DNA of 64,000 nt from Bradyrhizobium sp. CSA207 (GTDB lineage Bacteria > Pseudomonadota > Alphaproteobacteria > Rhizobiales > Xanthobacteraceae): positions 1 to 64,000 of the forward strand of contig NZ_JAACFT010000020.1 of the NCBI RefSeq assembly GCF_029051685.1. Direction: 5' to 3'. Below, in pieces: positions 24,239 to 33,294 of the stretch (the first letter of the stretch is position 1; every line of letters starts with the position of its first letter). The notes below the pieces were generated by a model, which was not told the origin of the DNA, ran no database searches, and worked only from the letters and a program-made list of their open reading frames with translations. Made by a program: the position numbers and the translations under genes.

Positions 24239-25855
24239 TCAGACCTGCCGCCGCTTCAACTCGCGGAGATCGAAGAATGCGCCGTCGTGCATCAGCTTCG
24301 CGACAAAGTCCTTCAAGCCGCCGCGCTGGATCTTCTCGGTTGCGGTCAGCGGCAGCCGATCGACGAAGCAAATCCATCCGGGCGCCTTGTAATAGGCCAT
24401 CTGCTCCAGGCTCCAGCGGACGATGGCCTCGGCGAGTGCGCGGTCCGCCCCGCCCCGCTCGGCGATGATGACGGCGGCGACCTCGTCGCCCCGCACCTGG
24501 TCGGGCGTCGCCGCAACTGCGGCCTGCCGGATTGCGGGATGACGATTGAGGACCGATTCGACCTCGACTGCGGCGATGTTCTCGCCGGAACGACGGATGA
24601 CATTCTTCTTGCGATCGACGAAATGCAGATCGCCATCCGCATCACGCGAGACGATATCGCCGGTGTGCAGCCAGCCGCCGTCCCACGCTTCGTCGGTGGC
24701 TTCGGGGTTCTTGAGATATTCCCGGAAGAAGCCGTAGCGCGGGTCCGCGCCTGCCCGCCGCACCAACAGTTCGCCCGGCATCCCCTCCGGCGCATCGTTC
24801 CCGCTCTCATCGACGATGCGAATGTCGACCTCGGGTACCGGGTGGCCGAAGCAACTGCTGCCGATCTTGCGCGGCTCGACATTGGCGGCGATCACGCCGC
24901 CGCTGCCGGTCTCGGTCATCGCCCAGGCTTCGATCAGCGGGAAACCGAACCGCGCCTCGAACGGCGCGTGAAGCAGCTTGTCGACGCCGGCGCCGAACCC
25001 GAAGCGCACCGCGTGGGCCTTGTCCTCGTTCGATGCCGGTGCACTCATCAGCATCGAGGGCATGACGCCGAGATAATGCAGGCAGGTGGCGCGGCTGTCC
25101 CGCACCGACTGCCACCAGCTGCGCGGATGAAAGCGATCCAGCATGGTCAGGCTGCCGCCGACCGAGACCATCGCCATCAGCGAGACCGCCATCGCGTTCA
25201 TGTGAAACAGCGGCAGCGGCGTGATCATGCGCTCGCGATCGGGCTTGAGACCGATCAGCCCGCCGGCGTCGCGATACCAGTTTCCGCTGTGCAGGAAATA
25301 AGTATTGGTGAGCACGCAGCCCTTGGGCTGGCCCGTCGTACCCGACGTGTAGAGCAGCGCGCATTCGGTCGAGTCGTCGCCGGCGATTGCAGCCCGCGCG
25401 CCGCCGAAGGGTACGGGGACGTCATCGCTGTCGCTCGCGACCGGAATCGCGCGCCCCGCCTGGCGTGCCGCAGTTTCAACCTCGTCCCGCCGCTCGCCGA
25501 GAACGAACGCCGCGTTCATCTCGGAATGCGCGATGATGTATTCGAGCTCACTCATTCGCAGATCAGGATTTATCGGCACGACGGACACGCCGAGCGCGTT
25601 CAGCGCAAACCACAATTCGACGAACACCGGCCTGTTCTGGAGCAGAAGCCCGACCCTGTGTCCTTCGCCGTAGCCGCGGCTCGCAAATGCAGCCCGCCGG
25701 CGCTCGACCCGCTCGAGCATTGCGCGATAGGAAATCTCGCCGGCCGCGATGCCGTAGATCTTGGCCGTCTCCGGCAGCACGTTGAGAAAGCTAGCCTCGC
25801 CCCGGCGGATGGCGGTCTCGCGAAAGCGGGCATAGACGGAAGTGGCTGCGGTCAA
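24239..25855 (-). CDS. AMP-forming acyl/aryl-CoA ligase
   Basis: The 538-residue protein is an acyl-adenylate-forming enzyme. Motifs in order: YTSGTTGQPKGCVLTN (P-loop-like A3 region, about 186-201), the AWAMTETGSGG A5 region near 315-325, GGWLHTGDI near 392-400 and the hinge FVDRKKN near 410-416, and the C-terminal TATEKIQRGGLKDF with the catalytic lysine near 512. The relatives are benzoate, salicylate or fatty-acid CoA ligases; the substrate is open. The predicted start is a TTG at 25855, eight bases after the beta-subunit stop, without a clear ribosome binding site, so translation may be coupled. In this locus an aromatic acid is the likely substrate. Confidence 0.9.
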   Translation of the reverse strand: MTAATSVYARFRETAIRRGEASFLNVLPETAKIYGIAAGEISYRAMLERVERRRAAFASRGYGEGHRVGLLLQNRPVFVELWFALNALGVSVVPINPDLRMSELEYIIAHSEMNAAFVLGERRDEVETAARQAGRAIPVASDSDDVPVPFGGARAAIAGDDSTECALLYTSGTTGQPKGCVLTNTYFLHSGNWYRDAGGLIGLKPDRERMITPLPLFHMNAMAVSLMAMVSVGGSLTMLDRFHPRSWWQSVRDSRATCLHYLGVMPSMLMSAPASNEDKAHAVRFGFGAGVDKLLHAPFEARFGFPLIEAWAMTETGSGGVIAANVEPRKIGSSCFGHPVPEVDIRIVDESGNDAPEGMPGELLVRRAGADPRYGFFREYLKNPEATDEAWDGGWLHTGDIVSRDADGDLHFVDRKKNVIRRSGENIAAVEVESVLNRHPAIRQAAVAATPDQVRGDEVAAVIIAERGGADRALAEAIVRWSLEQMAYYKAPGWICFVDRLPLTATEKIQRGGLKDFVAKLMHDGAFFDLRELKRRQV

Positions 25856-25862
25856 GATGCAC

Positions 25863-26339
25863 TCACATGAAGAGCTGGATGTTGCCGAATGGCGCGTCGA
25901 AATTGATGAGATCGACGCGCTTGAGCTTGATCTTCAGGGCGTCGCCGACCTGGACGAAATCGTGCGAGGCCCATCCCGAATAGCGCTCCAGCATATCGCC
26001 GCGCGTCTCCGTGTAGATATAGGACGTCCGCGCCTTGAACACGCCGGCAGCAGTGTCGCAGGCGACGATCTGCGGCGCCTGGAGCAGATGATGGCAGCGG
26101 CTCTTCGGCTTCTGGCTGAAGGTGCGCTCGCCGGCGAGCCGCTCGACCCGCACCTTGAGCAGCAACAGGTCCTCGTACATCAAGGACGGCTGGAGCACCG
26201 GATCCTGCTGCTGCCATTCGAGCGGCATCCAATAGCGCCCCTCGGGATGAAACAGGTCCAGCCAACTCTGCCACTGCATGGTGTCGAGAAGCTCGGCCTC
26301 CCGATAGATGAAGTCCGTGACGGCTTTCTCGTCGATCAT
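25863..26339 (-). CDS. Ring-hydroxylating dioxygenase, beta subunit
   Basis: The 158-residue protein has the SnoaL/NTF2-like fold of ring-hydroxylating oxygenase small subunits: YREAELLDTMQWQSWLDLFHPEGRYWMPLEW (residues 12-42), then SRCHHLLQAPQIVACD and a final strand with DLINFDAPFGNIQLFM. Beta subunits are structural and have no cofactor. The ATG at 26339 overlaps the alpha-subunit stop (ATGA), so the two subunits are translated together. The longer frame to 26492 is not used. Length agrees with salicylate 5-hydroxylase, benzoate and anthranilate dioxygenase small subunits (about 155-165 residues). Confidence 0.9.
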   Translation of the reverse strand: MIDEKAVTDFIYREAELLDTMQWQSWLDLFHPEGRYWMPLEWQQQDPVLQPSLMYEDLLLLKVRVERLAGERTFSQKPKSRCHHLLQAPQIVACDTAAGVFKARTSYIYTETRGDMLERYSGWASHDFVQVGDALKIKLKRVDLINFDAPFGNIQLFM

Positions 26340-27676
26340 TCCGCGGCCTCGACGTGCTTGTCCATGTCCATGGTCATGAATTTCGCCCAGGTGTGAAACT
26401 GGTTGCGCATCTGCCGCTCGGACGTGCCGTTGATGACAGCGGTGACGTCGGGCTGCTCGTCCCGCGCGTAGAGCCGGCGCAGATTGACCCACTGATTGCC
26501 GTTGGACTTGAGGCCTTCCTGCGCCCGCTCGTACATCTCGAGATCGTCGTGTCCGACGATCGAGGTCGGCGCGTTGATGAAGCGGTTGTACATCAGGGCG
26601 CGCTCGTAAAGCTTGTCGGGCGCGCCGACTAGGCGATAGACCCAGCTCTCGACCAGCGTCTTGTCGACTGCAATCGGGATGAAATTGCGAAGGATCTGGA
26701 CGGCGCCCTTGACCATGACGTTCGGAAAATAGACGGTGTTGTGCCTGACCTCGCCCAGGATCTCGTGGGCCCGCCTCTCGCCATAGGCTGCGATCATCTG
26801 GTCGAGATAGCCGCCGACGTCCGCGTAGTTGGAATGGATGGAGTTGGCGACGCCGGTATGGCCATGGCCGTTGGGCCAGATCCTGATGCCGCTCTGCTCG
26901 TAGAATTCGTACGGACTCATGAACGGGCCATAAAGCTGCACCGCCATCGGCGTCTCCGTGGAATCGCCCTGCTCGCGTTTCCAGACCTTGACCGCGGTAC
27001 CGGCCGAGCTCTCGTGAGCCACCATGGGATGGCAGGTGTCGGTCTGGTTCTCGACCAGCATCTTCCAGTTACAAGTGTGCAGGTAGCGGATCGGCGCGGC
27101 CACGACCTCGAGCCTGCCCTCCGGCGAGCGGTCGACCATGTTGTCGATGGTTGAAAGGCTCTGGCCGAAATAGTCCTCGAAGGAAACGCCGGTCTCGTTC
27201 AGCCGCGCGAAGATGAAACCCCGATAGATCACGACGTTCTTGATCCGCGACAAGCCTTCATTGGCCTCTGTGTCGGCGAAACCGGTGCCCTCATAGCCCT
27301 TCTTCAAGGGGATCGCGAGCAGCGAGCCGTCGGTCTTGAACGACCACGCGTGATAGGGACAGCGAAAGAACTTTCCGGTATTGCCGCAGGGCTCCGAGGC
27401 GATCTTGACGCCCTTGTGCGGACAGCGGTTGTAGAAGATGTGGATCGAACCATCGCTATGGCGGCTCGCCAGCACCGGCTGCCGGCCGATGGTGGCGGTG
27501 ATGAAGTCGCCGGGCTTCGCCAGCTGGCTGGCATGACCGACATAGACCCAGCTGTTGGGAAACAGGTGTTCCATCTCGAGCCCGAAGATCTCGGGATCGA
27601 CGTAGACGTCGCGATGCACCTCGGCCTCGCGCACCAGTGCCGCGATCGACCGCGCATTTCCTGCGTATCTGCTCAT
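26336..27676 (-). CDS. Rieske ring-hydroxylating oxygenase, alpha subunit
   Basis: The 446-residue protein has a Rieske [2Fe-2S] domain with CPHKG at residues 85-89 and CPYHAW at 106-111, followed by a catalytic domain with ENQTDTCHPMVAHESS near 203-218, the usual position of the iron-binding histidines. It resembles the alpha subunits of the benzoate/anthranilate/salicylate group. Because a gentisate dioxygenase lies in the same locus, salicylate 5-hydroxylase-type conversion to gentisate is an attractive guess, but sequence alone does not fix substrate or regiochemistry. GGGA precedes the ATG at 27676. The reductase gene lies 18 bases upstream, so all components of a two-protein system are present. 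Confidence 0.92.
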   Translation of the reverse strand: MSRYAGNARSIAALVREAEVHRDVYVDPEIFGLEMEHLFPNSWVYVGHASQLAKPGDFITATIGRQPVLASRHSDGSIHIFYNRCPHKGVKIASEPCGNTGKFFRCPYHAWSFKTDGSLLAIPLKKGYEGTGFADTEANEGLSRIKNVVIYRGFIFARLNETGVSFEDYFGQSLSTIDNMVDRSPEGRLEVVAAPIRYLHTCNWKMLVENQTDTCHPMVAHESSAGTAVKVWKREQGDSTETPMAVQLYGPFMSPYEFYEQSGIRIWPNGHGHTGVANSIHSNYADVGGYLDQMIAAYGERRAHEILGEVRHNTVYFPNVMVKGAVQILRNFIPIAVDKTLVESWVYRLVGAPDKLYERALMYNRFINAPTSIVGHDDLEMYERAQEGLKSNGNQWVNLRRLYARDEQPDVTAVINGTSERQMRNQFHTWAKFMTMDMDKHVEAAE

Positions 27677-27694
27677 GCCGTCCCTTTCCTCGTC

Positions 27695-28645
27695 CTAGAG
27701 ATCCAGCACCAGTCGCTCCGACTTCGCGCGCGACACGCAGATCTGCATGACCTTGTTGGACGCCTTCTCGTGGTCGCTCAGGATGACATCGCGATGGTCG
27801 GGGACGCCCTCGATCACGCCGCACTGGCAGATGCCGCAATCGCCGCGCCGGCAGTCGTAGAGAACCTCGTGCCCCGCCGCTTCCAGCGCCTCGATGATGC
27901 TCTGATCGGCCGCGACCGTGATGACTTGCCCCGTCGATCTGAGTGCGACCTCGAACGGCTGGTTCGACGCGCTCGGCGGCTCGGCCTTGAACAGTTCGTA
28001 GTGGACGCGGTCGGCAGCGACGCCTTGCGCCAGGGCGGCGCTCTTCACCGCTTCGATCATGCCGGCAGGACCGCAGACATAGACGTGCGAGTTCGCGGGC
28101 GCACGGTGCAGTGCCGCTGCGATGTCGAGGCAGGAGGCGTCGCTGTCATAATGGACCGACAGGCTGTTCGCGCACACCGCCTGCAACTGCGGCAGGAAAG
28201 CCAACTGGCCGGGCGCCCGTCCGGCATAGTGGAGATGGTAGGCAACGCCGCGGGCCTGAAGCTCGGCTGCCATGGACAGGATCGGCGTGACGCCTATGCC
28301 GCCCGCGAACAGAAGCGCCGGCGAAGCATCCTCGTGCAGACGGAAGGTGTTGACGGGCGCCGACGCTGTGACGACATCGCCGATCTTAAGCGCATGCATG
28401 AACGCCGAACCGCCGGTCGACATCTGCTCGCGCAGAACGCCAAGGGCGAGGACGCCCTCAGGCAGGCCCGGCAAGGCCATCAGAGAGTAAGGCCGGTCTC
28501 CTCCGCTCGGGAGCGACACGCGGACGTGTGCACCCGCCTGCCATCGCGGGACCGCACTACCCTCCACGCCGACCACAAGCCTTCGGATCGTCGGCGTCTC
28601 CGCCGTGACCGACTGCACCTTGAGCTTCAGCGGATGCGTGTCCAT
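27695..28645 (-). CDS. Oxygenase reductase (FAD/NAD and plant-type 2Fe-2S)
   Basis: The 316-residue protein has the phthalate-dioxygenase-reductase order: an FNR-like flavin domain with RPYSLMALPG near residues 51-60, an NAD domain with LLFAGGIGVTPILSMA near 109-124 and CGPAGMI near 205-211, and a C-terminal ferredoxin with CRRGDCGICQCGV near 272-284 plus a later Cys near 307. It passes electrons from NAD(P)H to the Rieske oxygenase encoded just downstream. As first gene of the oxygenase operon it lies next to an AT-rich promoter region. No clear ribosome binding site is seen before the ATG at 28645. Confidence 0.92.
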   Translation of the reverse strand: MDTHPLKLKVQSVTAETPTIRRLVVGVEGSAVPRWQAGAHVRVSLPSGGDRPYSLMALPGLPEGVLALGVLREQMSTGGSAFMHALKIGDVVTASAPVNTFRLHEDASPALLFAGGIGVTPILSMAAELQARGVAYHLHYAGRAPGQLAFLPQLQAVCANSLSVHYDSDASCLDIAAALHRAPANSHVYVCGPAGMIEAVKSAALAQGVAADRVHYELFKAEPPSASNQPFEVALRSTGQVITVAADQSIIEALEAAGHEVLYDCRRGDCGICQCGVIEGVPDHRDVILSDHEKASNKVMQICVSRAKSERLVLDL

Positions 28646-28677
28646 TCATGCATCTTTGCAATATATGAATTTGCATA

Positions 28678-28706
28678 TATTTAGGTATATAATAATTCGT
28701 TGTCAA
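28678..28706 (-). promoter_or_regulatory. Putative promoter of the oxygenase operon
   Basis: On the minus strand TTGACA (28706-28701) is followed after 17 bases by TAAATA (28683-28678). The stretch from 28650 to 28706 is highly AT-rich. It includes TTGCAATATAT and TTGCATATAT as a near-direct repeat, and the TGCATATxTTT word also seen before iorA, which may be an operator for one of the MarR proteins. Confidence 0.5.
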
Positions 28707-28752
28707 TCCCCGGCCGGCATTGACATGCGCGAGGCACCTTGCAGCCCGCGCG

Positions 28753-29370
28753 CTAATCAATTAGCGGCGGCCGCACCAGCTGGAAGAGGTCGCGAGGCCT
28801 CGCATACCAGCCCGACCCGTGCATGCGGGCAATGAGGTCGAGGCCGATCGTATCGATATGGCCCCTCTGTGCATCGATCACGAACTGCTCCGCCACATGC
28901 GCACAAACGATCTCGCCGATCACGGCGAGTTGCCGCGGCCCGGTCTCCTGAACCGAGAGGGAGCGACATTCGAACGCAACCGGGCACGCCTTGAGGCGTG
29001 GAGGCGCAACCATCTGCGAGGGAAGCGTCTCCAGCCCGGCGAGCTCGATCTCGTCGACCTCGGGCGGTGCATCCACGCCCGTTGCATTCATGGCTTCAGC
29101 CATCTGCTGCGGCACCAGATGAGCGACGAACTCGCCCGTCTCGACGATATTCCGCGCCGTATCTTTCAGGCCCTTGTTCGGATGACGCAGCAAGCCGAGC
29201 ACAACCGTCGGCGGCTCATGTCCGAGCACGTTGAAGAAGCTGAACGGTGCCGCATTGGCGATTCCGTCTCGGGACCGGGTCGTCACCCACGCGATCGGAC
29301 GCGGCGTGACGGTCGCAGTGAGTATCTTGTAGCGGATATCCGCCGGAAGCTGACCCATATCGAAGAGCAT
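28753..29370 (-). CDS. Flavin reductase family protein (FMN-binding split barrel)
   Basis: The 205-residue protein has the flavin-reductase-like fold: TATVTPRPIAWVTTRSRDGIANAAPFSFFNVLGHEPPTV within residues 18-57, with the FMN-binding NAAPFSFFN, and a later RNIVETGEFVAHLV (75-88). Such proteins reduce FMN for a monooxygenase or bind flavin in other ways. GTGAGG eight bases upstream supports the ATG at 29370. It lies between the MFS gene and the reductase gene on the same strand, separated from the latter by a promoter region. No flavin-dependent monooxygenase partner is visible nearby, so its electron acceptor is unknown. Confidence 0.85.
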   Translation of the reverse strand: MLFDMGQLPADIRYKILTATVTPRPIAWVTTRSRDGIANAAPFSFFNVLGHEPPTVVLGLLRHPNKGLKDTARNIVETGEFVAHLVPQQMAEAMNATGVDAPPEVDEIELAGLETLPSQMVAPPRLKACPVAFECRSLSVQETGPRQLAVIGEIVCAHVAEQFVIDAQRGHIDTIGLDLIARMHGSGWYARPRDLFQLVRPPLID

Positions 29371-29475
29371 GCGATCCTCACTCCCGCCCGCGAGCGGCGC
29401 TGACGATGGATATGGCCGCCTGCGGTCGCTCGTCGACCACGGGCTGGAGAATGTCCGGCCGCGAATAGGTGACGC

Positions 29476-31109
29476 TCAGTGATCGGCCTCGATGCTCGGC
29501 CTGTTCGGCAGCACGATCGACCCGATTACGGCGACCACGGTGCAAATGACAACCGGATACCAGAGCCCCGCAAATACGTCGCCAACCGCAAGCGAAAGAT
29601 AGGTTGCAAAGAAGGGCAGGAAGCCGCCGAAGATGCCGGCACCGATGTGGTAGGGAAACGAAAGTGCCGTGTATCGGATGTTCGCCGGGAACACCTCGAC
29701 CAGGAACGATGCCACCGGTCCATAGACCATCGCGACGATGACGGTCATGACGACCAGCAGAAAGACGATGTAGGCCGACGACACCTTTGCAGGATCGGCC
29801 TTGGCGGGGTAACCCGCGTCCGCCAGGGCCTTGCGGTAAGCTGCCGCATCGTATCCGGCAATCGTTCTGCCATTGACCGTCATGGATACGGCATGGCCAT
29901 CAATCGGAGAGGCATAGCTGAAGTTGACGCCGCTTCCGATCAGCAGCTTCTTGGCCTGCACGCAAGGCTTGCTGTGGTCGCCGTGCGAGCTCAGCAGCGC
30001 AGCTGCAAGGCCGAACTGGCACGCTTTGCTGGTGGTGTCGGCATGCACGGTCACCGGGGCGCTGCGGGTCGCTGCGACGAGCTGCGGGTTCGCAGCTTCC
30101 AGAAGGGACGAGAACATCGGCCGGTAGCACAGAGCCGAAAGCACGAGACCCGTCATCATCAGCCACTTGCGTCCGATCCGGTCGGACAGCCAGCCGAAGA
30201 AGATGAAAGCTGGAGCTCCGATGACAAGACCGATCGCCATCAGACCATACGACGTCTGCAGGTCGATCTTGGCGACCTGCTGCATGAAAATCATCACGTA
30301 GAACTGGCCGGTGAAATAGGTCGAGCCCATGCCCGCTGTCACACCGAACAACGCGATCAACACAAGAGGAGGCTGGACCAGCGCGCAAACGTGTCCTTGA
30401 CGGGACTCCTGGACAGGCGCCGCTCCGCCTTGAGGCGCGCAAATACCGGCGATTCGTGCAGCTTGGCTCGAACGTAGATCGATAACGCCAGCATCGCGAT
30501 CGACATGATGAAGGGGACGCGCCATCCCCAAGCCCTGAAATCGGCTTCGCTCATGATGCTCTGCGTGCCGATGATGACCATGATCGAAAGAGCCAATCCG
30601 ACCGACGATGTGATCTGGATCCAGCCGGTCAGAAGCCCGCGCCGGTCTGGGCGCGAATGTTCGGCAACGTAGACGACGGCACCGCCATATTCTCCGCCGA
30701 CAGCGAGGCCCTGGATCAAGCGCAGCACGACCAGCGAAACCCATGCCGCATGGCCGACGCTCGCGTAGGTGGGCAGGAAGCCGATCAACGCGGTGCCGCC
30801 GCCCATCATGATGATGGTGATGAGGAAGGTGTATTTTCGGCCGACCCGATCGCCGATGCGACCGAAAACCACGGCGCCGATCGGACGGATCACGAAGCCG
30901 GCAGCAAGAGCACCGAGGGAAGCGAGCACCGCTGCTGTCGGGTTGTCCGGCGGAAACAACACCGAACTCATGAACACGGCCAGCGAGCCGTAGATGAAGA
31001 AATCGTACCATTCGAACATCGTTCCGAGGGTCGACGCGAAAACGACCTGCCGCTCCTCGCTGCGCGTTAGATTCTGGTCGGCAGGTGCCGCCGTCACTCG
31101 TGCATCCAT
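29476..31109 (-). pseudogene. MFS transporter (MHS family), frameshifted
   Basis: The first part (31109 to about 30375) encodes EWYDFFIYGSLAVF, the GRIGDRVGRK loop and about six membrane segments. At PVKDTFARWSSL the frame stops, and the remaining half (LVLIALFGVTAGMGSTYF and so on to 29476) continues in another frame through six more segments. One base seems missing near 30368-30376. The second half contains a large extra-membrane insertion with several Cys between segments, as known in metabolite:proton symporters of this group. Together the parts would make a full transporter of about 545 residues. The ATG at 31109 has AGGGG at good spacing. Either the gene is broken or there is a sequencing error. 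An aromatic acid is the likely cargo. Confidence 0.82.
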
Positions 31110-31282
31110 AGCCATTCCCCTGTTCGCGCCCCGCAGCAAAACCACAACCGGCAGCAGCTTATTTTATTTAGTCATACTCATATGATGTCATCAAACAAGA
31201 CAAGCTTGAATGTTTGCCGACTCGCGCCCAATAATGCGGCAAGCACCGCCCGCCATAACTATCTGATTTGCAAGGATTTTCA
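31110..31282. promoter_or_regulatory. Divergent control region between MFS and IclR genes
   Basis: This 173-base region is AT-rich near 31158-31200 and contains the perfect palindrome TCATATGA at 31178-31185, flanked by related ATG/CAT words. IclR-family proteins usually bind such divergent regions. Confidence 0.4.
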
Positions 31283-32161
31283 GTGAAGAGGCCGCGCCGA
31301 CCCCGCCCGCCGGATCCGGCGTCTGCACCAGCACGTGGATCCAAGCCCGTCAAAATCACCAAGGCAGAACGCACCGGTCGGCGCGGCATTCAGTCGATCG
31401 AAATCGGTTTCAAGATCCTCGATTACCTGCGGACTGAGCTGCGACCCGTGCCGCTGAAGATGATCGCCGCCAACACCGGGATGTCAGCAGCCAACGTCCA
31501 CTATTATCTCGTGAGCTTCCAGGCGGTGGGCATCGTTCGACAGGAGACCGACACCGGCTGCTATGCGCTCGGCCCCTACGCATTGAAGCTCGGCATGGCG
31601 GCCATCGAGCAATTCGACGTCTTCAGCGTCGCGCGGCCCACCATGACCGAACTCGCAACGACGATCGGCCACACGGTATTTCTCGGCGTGTGGGGCAATC
31701 GTGGACCGACCATCATCTATCGCGTCGAGGGCGGAGCCAGCCGCCCCATCATTGAGCTGCGTGTCGGAAGCGTCCTGAGCCTGCTGCGGTCCGCGCTGGG
31801 GCGAAACTTTCTTGCACATCTGCCGCGCTCCCTGACGAGCCAGATGCTGGATCAAGAGCTCAAGGAGGAACTCTCGCGCGAGACGCGGGTGGATGATGCG
31901 CCCACCACCAAGGCCGAGGTGGAGGAGATGATGGACACAATCCGGCGCGACGGCATAAGTCGTTGTCGCGATGCCCTTCTGCCGAACTTCACTTCTCTTT
32001 CCGCGCCGATTTTCGACCAAGGCGGGTTCATGATCGCGGCCATCACGATGATGGGACCTATCGGCATTCTCGACGATGACCTGAAAGGTCCGACCGCGAC
32101 AGCGCTGACCGCGCACGCGCGCGCCCTCTCCGTGACCGCCGGCTGGCAACCCGAAGGCTGA
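31283..32161 (+). CDS. IclR family transcriptional regulator
   Basis: The protein has about 292 residues from the GTG at 31283, chosen because AAGGA lies seven bases upstream; the frame starts 15 bases earlier at a TTG. After a basic, proline-rich N-terminal tail (about 38 residues, longer than usual), the winged helix reads GFKILDYLRTELRPVPLKMIAANTGMSAANVHYYLVSFQAVGIVRQE. The C-terminal effector domain follows (RPTMTELATTIGHTVFLGVWG and later ISRCRDALLPNFTSLSAPIFD). IclR proteins respond to aromatic or small organic acids. It is divergent from the MFS gene and probably controls it. Confidence 0.9.
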   Translation: MKRPRRPRPPDPASAPARGSKPVKITKAERTGRRGIQSIEIGFKILDYLRTELRPVPLKMIAANTGMSAANVHYYLVSFQAVGIVRQETDTGCYALGPYALKLGMAAIEQFDVFSVARPTMTELATTIGHTVFLGVWGNRGPTIIYRVEGGASRPIIELRVGSVLSLLRSALGRNFLAHLPRSLTSQMLDQELKEELSRETRVDDAPTTKAEVEEMMDTIRRDGISRCRDALLPNFTSLSAPIFDQGGFMIAAITMMGPIGILDDDLKGPTATALTAHARALSVTAGWQPEG

Positions 32162-32246
32162 AGTCGCCAGCCAGCGGTACGATCAGGCGGGAACGGGCGA
32201 GGCAGCGCGACGAATTCGGATGCAGCAGGCAGGAACGCAACGGTCG

Positions 32247-33044
32247 TTAGAGAACGACGTCGCGATTGACGTTCTTGTACAAGAGATAAACCGAGTGAGC
32301 CAGGCCGGTGGGATGGAATTGCTGCGGACAGAACGATCCCATCCAGATGAAGTCATCAACCCAGATTTCGTGCCAGGTATTGCCAAGATAATACAGGCCT
32401 TGACCTTCAAGCATGAATAATCCGTGCTCCATGATATGCGTCTCGACGGCTGGGAAGCAAACGCCGGGCTGGAAGAACATCAGGTTCATCTCGAAGTCGA
32501 AGCGCAGATCGCCCATGGGAAGCAGGTGTTTGAAGCCGCGACCCGCCAAGCCCGTGTGGTTCGTCATCGGCATGGCTTGCTGTTGACCGATGATCGCCCT
32601 TGGCGCGGCAATACCCTCGGCCGTCTCATAGCGCTTCTTGACGGCGATGACGCGGGCAGACGCCGTGGGATGACAGGACAGCGCGAAAGACACGCCGGGT
32701 GGAACGTAGACAAACGCGCCGGCTGTGAGCGACACCGGCGGGTCGGCGTCGATGCTAACGTCCACGCCTCCCGTCACGACATAGAAGAAGTGCTGCAGGT
32801 CCACACAGATCGGCTTGACTGTGCCGCCCGCGGGTTCGATTTCCAGCAAGTATTGGGCGAAACCGGCACCTAGCGTCGGGGCCGCCAGAAAACGCACGGT
32901 CGTGGACGCCCACGCCGGAAGCCGGCTTTTCAACACGCCTTCCGGCGGTATGAACGCGAAGTTGCGACCGACCACTCCGCGATTGTGACCGATCGATCCA
33001 GGAGGAACGGTGCCGGGCTGAGAAGGAAAATCAGTGGGATGCAT
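32247..33044 (-). CDS. (S)-ureidoglycine aminohydrolase-like bicupin
   Basis: The 265-residue protein resembles ureidoglycine aminohydrolase (AllE/YlbA/UAH), which releases ammonia from ureidoglycine in purine breakdown. Family blocks: HNRGVVGRNFAFIPPEGVLKSRLP near the N-terminus, LQHFFYVVTGGVDVSID (first cupin, about 85-100), FDFEMNLMFFQPGVCFPAVETHIMEHGLFMLEGQGLYYL (second cupin with the Mn-binding Glu-His...His, residues about 183-220) and WMGSFCPQQFHPTG at the end. GGGGG eight bases before the ATG at 33044 sets the start. It is transcribed like the LysR gene upstream (250 bases away) and convergent with iclR. Its neighbours across the LysR gene encode other ureide-type hydrolases. Confidence 0.85.
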   Translation of the reverse strand: MHPTDFPSQPGTVPPGSIGHNRGVVGRNFAFIPPEGVLKSRLPAWASTTVRFLAAPTLGAGFAQYLLEIEPAGGTVKPICVDLQHFFYVVTGGVDVSIDADPPVSLTAGAFVYVPPGVSFALSCHPTASARVIAVKKRYETAEGIAAPRAIIGQQQAMPMTNHTGLAGRGFKHLLPMGDLRFDFEMNLMFFQPGVCFPAVETHIMEHGLFMLEGQGLYYLGNTWHEIWVDDFIWMGSFCPQQFHPTGLAHSVYLLYKNVNRDVVL

Positions 33045-33294
33045 CTGAGACCCCCGGTCTGTTAGCACGGGTTGTGGTTGCGCAGGTGGCGACCGGTTCG
33101 CCCGGCGTCAGCGGAGCGAAAATTGCGAGCTCTTTTTTCATGTGGGCGAAACTGATCCTGGTCATGCCAACGCCATTGGCTCGATCGGTGGGAGCGACGT
33201 ACGTCGCAACGGGTGTCAATCCAAAACGCGTCAAAACAATCGTGCTTCCATCCTGATTCCATGTCCTGAATTCAGCCAGGACACGGAAAGAGCT

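Noticed and set aside
29371..29475. About 33 codons (VTYSRPDILQPVVDERP) ahead of the flavin reductase
   Set aside because: It looks protein-like, but has no start codon with a binding site and stops directly before the flavin reductase gene; too short to call.
33031..33262. Minus-strand ORFs between ureidoglycine aminohydrolase and LysR
   Set aside because: They overlap the start of the aminohydrolase in another frame and show no domain.
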